Shown: positions 43,901 through 45,909 of the stretch, in pieces
Layout of the letters: the number at the start of each line of letters is the position of its first letter
Position numbering within the stretch: the first letter of the stretch is position 1
Assembly (NCBI GenBank): GCA_017477125.1
Contig: JAFUXN010000037.1
Location: 1-45,909, forward strand
DNA from: Selenomonadaceae bacterium
GTDB taxonomy: Bacteria; Bacillota; Negativicutes; Selenomonadales; Selenomonadaceae
DNA length: 45,909 nt
Direction: 5' to 3'
The notes under the pieces: generated by a model
What the model was told of the DNA's origin: nothing
Seen by the model: the letters and a program-made list of their open reading frames with translations, nothing else
Databases searched by the model: none
Translations under genes and position numbers: made by a program

Positions 43901-45421
43901 AGAATCTTGACCGGAGTTAAGGATTTGACCGGAGGAGATGACTTTAAAGCCCGAGTTCCAAATGATATCATCGAGGTCGCCGCCGTTGATGGAGGCGTTG
44001 GAGCCGTAATTGGTTATGGTGTTATAGCCGCGCCCTGCGTTGATGGTGACGTTATCGGCGTAGGCATTGAAGACGGTATCGTTGCCGCTGCCGGCGTTTA
44101 TGAGAGCGCGCTCGCCCTCGTTGGTGATCGAATCGTTATTGTCGCCGGTGCTGATGGTGGTATCGGAACCTGTATTTAGAATTGAATCATCGGCGGCGGC
44201 GGTGGTGATTGAAACGTTATTGCCGTCATTGACGACGGTATCATTGCCGCCCGAACCGACGAGATTGATGTTGTTGACGGAGTTATATATTGAGATGCCT
44301 TGGTAGTAGGTATGTTGATGGAGGTCTCCGCGGCTGTCGATGACATTCAAGCGCTTACCAATTACGTCTTTGAGAGTGAGAGTGCCGGCGGTGCCGACGA
44401 GGGTGACGTCGCTGATGCCGACGAGAGTTTGATCGATTGAGCCTGAAGTCCAATGAACGGTATCATATGATGAGTAATTCCAAATGATATCGTTGCCGCT
44501 GACGAACTGAAAATATTCTCGAGCGTCGGAGGCGAGAATGGAATCGTTACCGGCAGCGGTGTTGATGGTTACGACTGCATTTAGAGCGGTATCGGACGAG
44601 TAGAGAATGATGGCGTCATTGGCGCGAGAGCCGACGATAGAGGTTGAGACGTTGGTATTGAGGTTAGCACGGAGGGTGCCGCCGTCGTTGATAATGGCGG
44701 TGGTGTCGTAGAGAATATCGATGGTATCATCGCCGGTCCCGACATTGATCGTCGAATAGGAGCCGTTACTGACGATGGAATCATTGCCTGCGCCGGCGTC
44801 GACGGAGGAATAATCGCCGTCGTTTCTTATGGTGTCGTTGCCGACATTGCCGATGATGATCACATTGGAGTTCTCGTTAAAGATGATGTCGTCGCCGACA
44901 CCGCCATCGATATAAACGTTGGAAGCGTGATTGAAGAGTGAATCGTCCCCGGAGCCGCCATTGAGGGAGGAATCGGCGCCCCAATTATTGATGAGGTCGT
45001 CGCCGAAGCCTGCGAGGAGAGTGGAGTTGTTGCCGTTATTTTCGATGGTATCATTATCATTGGAGGCGTCGACAGCGACGTGATCGGCGTCGTTGATGAT
45101 ATAATCGTCGCCGAAGCCGGCGTTGATGGAAGAATCGGCACCGGAATTATAGATTGAGTCATTGTCGTTTTCTGTATAGATGAAGTTCTGAATGCCTGTG
45201 GAGAAAACGGAATCGTTACCTGTACCGGCGTGAGTGGTGACGTTTTCGCCGGTATTGGTGATGTAGTCGTTGCCGGTGCCGGCGTTGATCATGGAGGTAT
45301 TGCCGTAATTATCGATGGTATCATCGCCGTTAAGAGCGGAGATAGAAGCCATATCGGTGAAATTCTGAATGGAATCGTTGTCGTTGGTGCCCGAGATGAG
45401 TGTGGAATAATTAAGTGGCAT
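31991..45421 (-). CDS. Giant 4476-aa RTX-like repeat protein with embedded HExxH metallopeptidase segment
   Basis: Starts at the ATG at 45421, with GGAGG 10 nt upstream; an extension to 45496 has no ribosome site. Residues 1-1010 are glycine/aspartate/asparagine repeats of the RTX calcium-binding type (NAGTGNDYI, DGGVGDDII), partly spaced ~20 residues. Residues ~1014-1165 are an acidic linker of about 22 heptapeptides (DDTTTVE). Residues ~1167-1490 are non-repetitive and hold H1394-EFT-H1398 followed by E1417-GLAE, a gluzincin zinc-peptidase signature. From ~1500 to ~4400 come about 18 modules of 140-165 residues, each with a GGSGG/GNDKLYGG turn. There is no classical signal peptide. Type I-like secretion is inferred; no secretion genes are in the window. 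Confidence 0.9.
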   Translation of the reverse strand: MPLNYSTLISGTNDNDSIQNFTDMASISALNGDDTIDNYGNTSMINAGTGNDYITNTGENVTTHAGTGNDSVFSTGIQNFIYTENDNDSIYNSGADSSINAGFGDDYIINDADHVAVDASNDNDTIENNGNNSTLLAGFGDDLINNWGADSSLNGGSGDDSLFNHASNVYIDGGVGDDIIFNENSNVIIIGNVGNDTIRNDGDYSSVDAGAGNDSIVSNGSYSTINVGTGDDTIDILYDTTAIINDGGTLRANLNTNVSTSIVGSRANDAIILYSSDTALNAVVTINTAAGNDSILASDAREYFQFVSGNDIIWNYSSYDTVHWTSGSIDQTLVGISDVTLVGTAGTLTLKDVIGKRLNVIDSRGDLHQHTYYQGISIYNSVNNINLVGSGGNDTVVNDGNNVSITTAAADDSILNTGSDTTISTGDNNDSITNEGERALINAGSGNDTVFNAYADNVTINAGRGYNTITNYGSNASINGGDLDDIIWNSGFKVISSGQILNSGQDSTINGGDGNDTIISYGPNVVINAGDRADSIQNFGNFSTINGDTGDDLIINRGMYVSLNGGDGYDSITNHGDFSTLDGGNGNDTLVGDNAAIETFRYSTGDDIIFNYGREDTIKLDVEYLDTNIVGRDFIIYTNDGSLTVKNAANMSVTIRNVSNRTEVLNEDNDELATLAVDDTVDNLLPDGASYDIDRTTIYVNSAYISQLDARLYAQTVTDIDASKMKTPIEIVGNDNDNVIRASNGGSVIRSGAGSNTLVGGSGDDIFLLSATSSNNVIDNYSNGDIIQLAQGQVVDSSINGSDILLQLSSGTITLKRAANKEIRIIEADVDTTPGTDFNNFRNNVTVNGSADADNITNYGDHVLINALGGNDSIISDSRDGYVTINAGEGDDSVQSSDNNAVIYGGVGDDYIYSNAGHQTIVAGTGNDTINAIGSRITYDYTNGDGNDLILNYTVGDVIQLHNIAISGSSVDGDDVILRLGNGFITLSGAVGKNVSFIGTRGDQFTETFNPPADDTTSAEEDTTTVEDDSSSIEDDTTTVEDDSSSVEEDTTSVEDDTTTVEDDSSSVEEDTSTVEDDTTTVEDDTTTVEDDTTTVEDDTTTVEDDTTSVEDDTTSVEDDTTSVDDDTTSVDDDTTSVEEDTTSVEDDSSSVEDDSSSVEDDTTVEQEGDPLNVIKNFMGALDRTTLSGSHAVDQAIKACSSYSSAQDAIDAFISDCQNAESPNAFLRNSCGIILGNTDTGAIIGSDAGGSIIKSAESIVPENPNDSLYPDSTSFTINGLTVNVPERSSLTTTQQNIVKGLYNWWIKGALDLNLESYGLSFNEDGTTVNTINVRFNNDTTVKTLASVSYSWDSNGVINSLNLIIPMSRYDSITDDDVNGYTNDGHSYLDRTIAHEFTHALMAANINGFRRLPAFVTEGLAELTHGIDDIRGRQILELAGDVDQLSNCLDVERSNVNSSADYSAGFMFFRWLAKQFATFEPVTDNSETVFGTNAKDTFYFDGGNLTIVDYESGKDRVKLNVDVINTSVDGADVIFYSNSDTLTVKDAAGSKLRVVNNNGKSSNTIYDAPLPDGASFNSTHTIIKLDKDFSGSIDATNYASPVKTIKASNSSAPVTIRGNQLDNAIRLGKGSGLIAVGNGNDSVYKYNDGYTLSIEGGITDSVVSDKNLIINTNQGSVTIVKGNGININITEEISELTFDADQDIDTGIVANDAGTAITVDNDYAADSLNVGAIDRIGNSIITVDASNRSDLLNIVGNFQNNVVSLGSGGGYVNGGTGRDSFFLGSGNDTVVFSIGSGLDSVYQYDNGDIISLSGISDISGQLVFPFIRNDNTVVSVSLSSSDTIALIDPYEIISFAVDSNIVTIDTAGITFANNLQAVTLGSSFNGSAFNANHYSDIVSIDASAANVDMLIYSNQNNNLISLGSGVDTVVHSVGGGRDSLYGYDGDSGDLISLVGASNIDARNVYSFGNGRIAVSLSSGDTLSLSDASEIVNLAVGNSIVTVDTAGITFTANLQSVTLTNDYNDTAFDASDYASLASINAEDISVAFNITGNSLGNTITVGSGGGLVDGNGGNDRIILGGGADTVVHSINGERITLDNYDSDSGDLISLSGDASITGVFPFDNNVLRIYLGTDTIALNNPSNGIIALAIGDSLSTIDVNGLAFSSNLQTVSVGSDYNSTVFDANEYVSLSGIDASERYDEFYIVGNSNNNFITVGNGNALVDGNGGNDRIQLGDGADTIVHSVDGSSRLSLVSFNADNGDLISVVGNPDFGGAYQFANGNIAINLGDDTISLIDSSNLINIAINDSLITVDTTGLIFSRSAQAVTIDTDFTLDSFDGNSYSSLRSIDALAISTALDITANSLDNDISVGSGGGFVDGAGGNDRIQLGDGADTIVHSVGSGLVTVYGYNAESDLVSLIGRSDSISQTDFVNRGNGVILLNLGDDTIFFRNLASNNIVVNYGSDDDPQSVTFDPNGLIFSTNQRSVTVSSDYQNDDSLFDAGDYSILININASPYFADLNIIGNSNDNNITVASGGSVDGGAGDDLIYAGDGNDIIVFTLGSGNDTIFDFGDTDVIHLYGIGTIDNSNFVPVNDTLTLVDLGTDTLTLINANKQIAVEFGSTNITDQFTADLNGITINNERTAITVDDNFNPTDFNLTDFGSSLVSIDASNRTTELNITANNLQNFITLGSGGGIIEPSSANDFITAGDGADVFIHSVGSSGNDTISNFNSNDPITADVIQALGIDSLDKSAFALADNNIVRINLGNDTITLLEPSGVISVVDENNNELNSFDPSGSSIYGDRALNIDSNYNDTIVDASNYSSLLTVINADKYTGDGISIVGNSNNNIIRAGIYNNTLDGGAGTDSLYGDAYFRSIDTFVVTLGSGTKHIFNYSTTLDGAEDVVALVGAVGEIDSANFNEVGSNTTLSIGSNQIIFHNPRGSAINLVDQNGNEIFTYDLPDGVTLSDDKSVAYIDDDYADTTFNASDFNSSIKSIFATNRTLELEIIGNSNDNIIHAGPGGGTLDGNGSGSNKLYGSDGVDVFRITPGKSDDTIYNFDASDLDNPDVIIVDGVDSLNRDAIQLLDNGYVQVSIGGGMLTLINSKGPVSVLNEEGAELTSFDTTGITLSSDNRTLNVSDAYPNSVLTADNFSSLVATIEAANRTEPISIVGNSNSNVIKAGSGGSTLNGGGYIDHLYGGNGADLFQYQFGDSNDVIYNFNSTSEGAIDAIQILGYSGTITRNNFRDSANGNTIIQIGTNTLTLVDPVGAITVFGEDIDEENPFVYSSSLPSGVTYNFNKTKLNVSQNADLDDEQRTFYVENFSNNLKTIDASKYPDAVTLIGDSKANELYAGSGGSSMDGGAAVDKLYGGEGADTFVWQIGEGNDYIFYYSAVNDDAMDVVQILGDTSAITKSSFRDSGKNVVLSMGNSQLTLVEPEGSIKLIDEDGEEIISYDQTLPSGVSYSDNKQNLTIARGTTLENPEFDMDSLANNLRNIDGSAYEGELYLRGNRYANVLRAGSGGSTLEGKAGTDRLYGGNGRDVFVLTVGGGNDVIYNYNGDQEDVIQVLGSAALTNNSFIESNGNVYMQLGNEKVMLASPTGGIEILDENGDELFTYGSSLPSGVHYTDNRTTLVIGENADLSDDELEFSVASYGNNLRNIDASAYDANALVLAGDSYVNSLRAGGAGSSINGGTGADYLYGGAGADTFAYMTGDGNDYIFNYNGSAGDVLQYLGSTTIYRSNFQDQGGNVVLTIGTQRLTFVDAWGPIVLVDSDGDTLEATYDEVLPSGITYNSSHTKLTVGNIDQMENPLLDMATLSNNIRDIDATSYGHEIVMKGNDRSNELRAGSGGSSLDGGDGADKLYGGAGADTYVVSVGAGSDQIFNYNGNDGDIIQVYGVRTLTRDAFTDSGSNVRLNLGSERIVLRNPSGTITVMLGDNADETITYGADLPSGVSYSTDKTTLTISRGASLESELFDMATLSNSLRNINGENYEGELNLVGNDKANELHGGSGGSTLDGGAGNDKLYGGTGSDTFIYESGGGNDYIYNYSNADGDVIKLVGVSALDSSAIRESGRNTIVTIGTERLTLVNVSGQIAFVDENDNELLTYGMDLPTGISYNASKTKLTIARGADLTDGNEFDMSTLASNIRDIDASAYDGEIALTGNDRANDLKAGSGGSTLNGGEGNDKLYGGEGADVFVYEYGTGNDHIYNYSDGDTIQLIGVNSIEKSDFRESGRNAILTIGDNRLTIHNSPAQLIVVDESGAELITYAETLPSGVSYNSSKSALAVSSDADLSGNNELNVADYVNKLKDINASSYTGAIVLTGDDKANELRAGSGGSTLSGGAGNDKLYAGTGADEIIYSGGNDVVYHFNVDNDSVTFEADLTGSRISGSDIVYQTDNGTLTIKNVASYGLSAITINENSAQLAADEYWFEPSTTDDDPLNGLMAINEGVELPTDDPIDQLKASTTALALNTRHKARFNR
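41928..42382 (-). repeat. 21-bp coding tandem repeat, about 22 copies
   Basis: It encodes heptapeptides DDTTTVE, DDTTSVE, DDSSSVE and EDTTSVE in mixed order inside the giant protein, directly before the peptidase segment. Several neighbouring copies are identical at DNA level, so copy number is likely to vary between strains. The product is a highly acidic Thr/Ser-rich linker, probably extended. Confidence 0.92.
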
Positions 45422-45442
45422 ACTGAAATCGCCTCCGGAAAG

Positions 45443-45448
45443 ATTATA
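45443..45448 (-). promoter_or_regulatory. Possible -10 box of the giant gene
   Basis: TATAAT on the minus strand (and an overlapping TATACT at 45451-45456), with no good -35. If used, the leader would be very short and the ribosome site would lie near the 5' end of the mRNA. Confidence 0.35.
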
Positions 45449-45489
45449 AAAGTATATCGACAGAAAATCAGTTTGACTTGAGCACTTTG

Positions 45490-45909
45490 CTCTCAAGAGG
45501 TTGGTAAAGGATAAGGGCGAGCCGCCCCCTTGGGAAGGTGGGCGCCCTTCCTTTTCATCAGCGTTCTATGTCTAATCAAGTTGAGAATAAAAAGGACACG
45601 GTACCGCCAACTCATGGGGCGGCTGCCGCTCCTCACAGTCGGCGCTACTTTACTCTCAAGAGGTTGATAAAGGATAAGGGCGAGCCGCCCCCTTGGGAAG
45701 GCGGGCGCCCTTTCTTTTCATCAGCGTTCGATGTCTAATCAAATTGAGAATAAAAAGGACACGGTACCGCCAACTCATGGGGCGGCTGCCGCTCCTCACA
45801 GTCGGCGCCTCTTGGCGTCAGTGGCTGACGTCTCTATCAAACTCGTAGGGTTGAAAATAAAGAGGGACGCGGCTCCGCCAACTCATGGGGCGGCTGCCGC
45901 TCCTCACAG
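45490..45909. repeat. 163-bp tandem repeat with opposed hairpins at the window end
   Basis: CTCTCAAGAGGTTG begins at 45490 and again at 45653, and the two 163-bp units differ at only a few bases. Each holds a plus-oriented hairpin GGGCGAGCCGCC...GGCGGGCGCCC (45515-45547; 45678-45710) with a TTCTTTT-like tail. Each then holds a second element, CCGCCAACTCATGGGGCGG, whose minus-strand reading (GGCAGCCGCC...GGCGG, then TTTTTATT) is the same hairpin family reversed. A third copy of that element closes the window. No gene was found here. Confidence 0.85.

Overview
The window looks like chromosomal DNA of a low-to-mid-GC anaerobic Firmicute, most likely a diderm Negativicute (Selenomonas-like). This is inferred from gene content: a dnaG-rpoD pair, a SEC-C methionine aminopeptidase, a rubredoxin-first ('reverse') rubrerythrin, an LctP-type lactate permease, ThyX instead of ThyA, a subtype-B tannase-like esterase and a giant RTX-like surface or secreted protein. 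No rRNA, tRNA, CRISPR array, insertion sequence or prophage was recognised. Start codons were chosen mainly from GGAGG-type Shine-Dalgarno sequences.

Layout. 1-375: three tandem 101-bp hairpin repeats. 376-7.0 kb: cell-envelope genes (a TagA/WecG glycosyltransferase, two LicD-type proteins with decayed GT2 N-termini, a Tat-type metallophosphoesterase) and a lactate permease. 7.0-10.8 kb: three tandem GT8 glycosyltransferase paralogues, one interrupted by a G9 tract. 10.8-14.3 kb: six tandem Uma2-family nuclease-like genes with an almost exact 589-bp period. 14.3-17.3 kb: threonine ammonia-lyase, a Lys/Ala/Val repeat protein, a universal stress protein and a Sel1-repeat protein. 17.3-22.6 kb: an unexplained 381-bp stretch, an unknown 211-aa protein, rpoD, dnaG and map. 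22.6-24.7 kb: two GT2 glycosyltransferases in an operon with map, behind a good sigma-70 promoter. 24.9-26.2 kb: a divergent clpX, followed by three hairpin terminator repeats. 26.6-28.9 kb: rubrerythrin and a secreted tannase-like esterase. 29.0-31.3 kb: a GrpE-like protein and an Hsp70 that lacks the helical lid. 31.4-45.4 kb: thyX, overlapping the end of a 4476-residue repeat protein. 45.5-45.9 kb: more hairpin repeats.

How it fits together. Much of the window concerns the cell surface: polymer synthesis and decoration (TagA, LicD, GT2, GT8) and one enormous repeat protein. That protein carries an embedded HExxH zinc-peptidase segment and a linker of about 22 acidic heptapeptides. Housekeeping islands (dnaG-rpoD, map, thyX, clpX) lie between these. 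Three places show recent repeat-driven change: the GT8 triplet with its phase-variation-like G tract, the Uma2 sextet with alternating near-identical members, and the internal modules of the giant protein. The most system-like candidates are the giant peptidase/RTX protein coupled to thyX, the two-gene GrpE-like/lidless-Hsp70 operon, and the Uma2 array.
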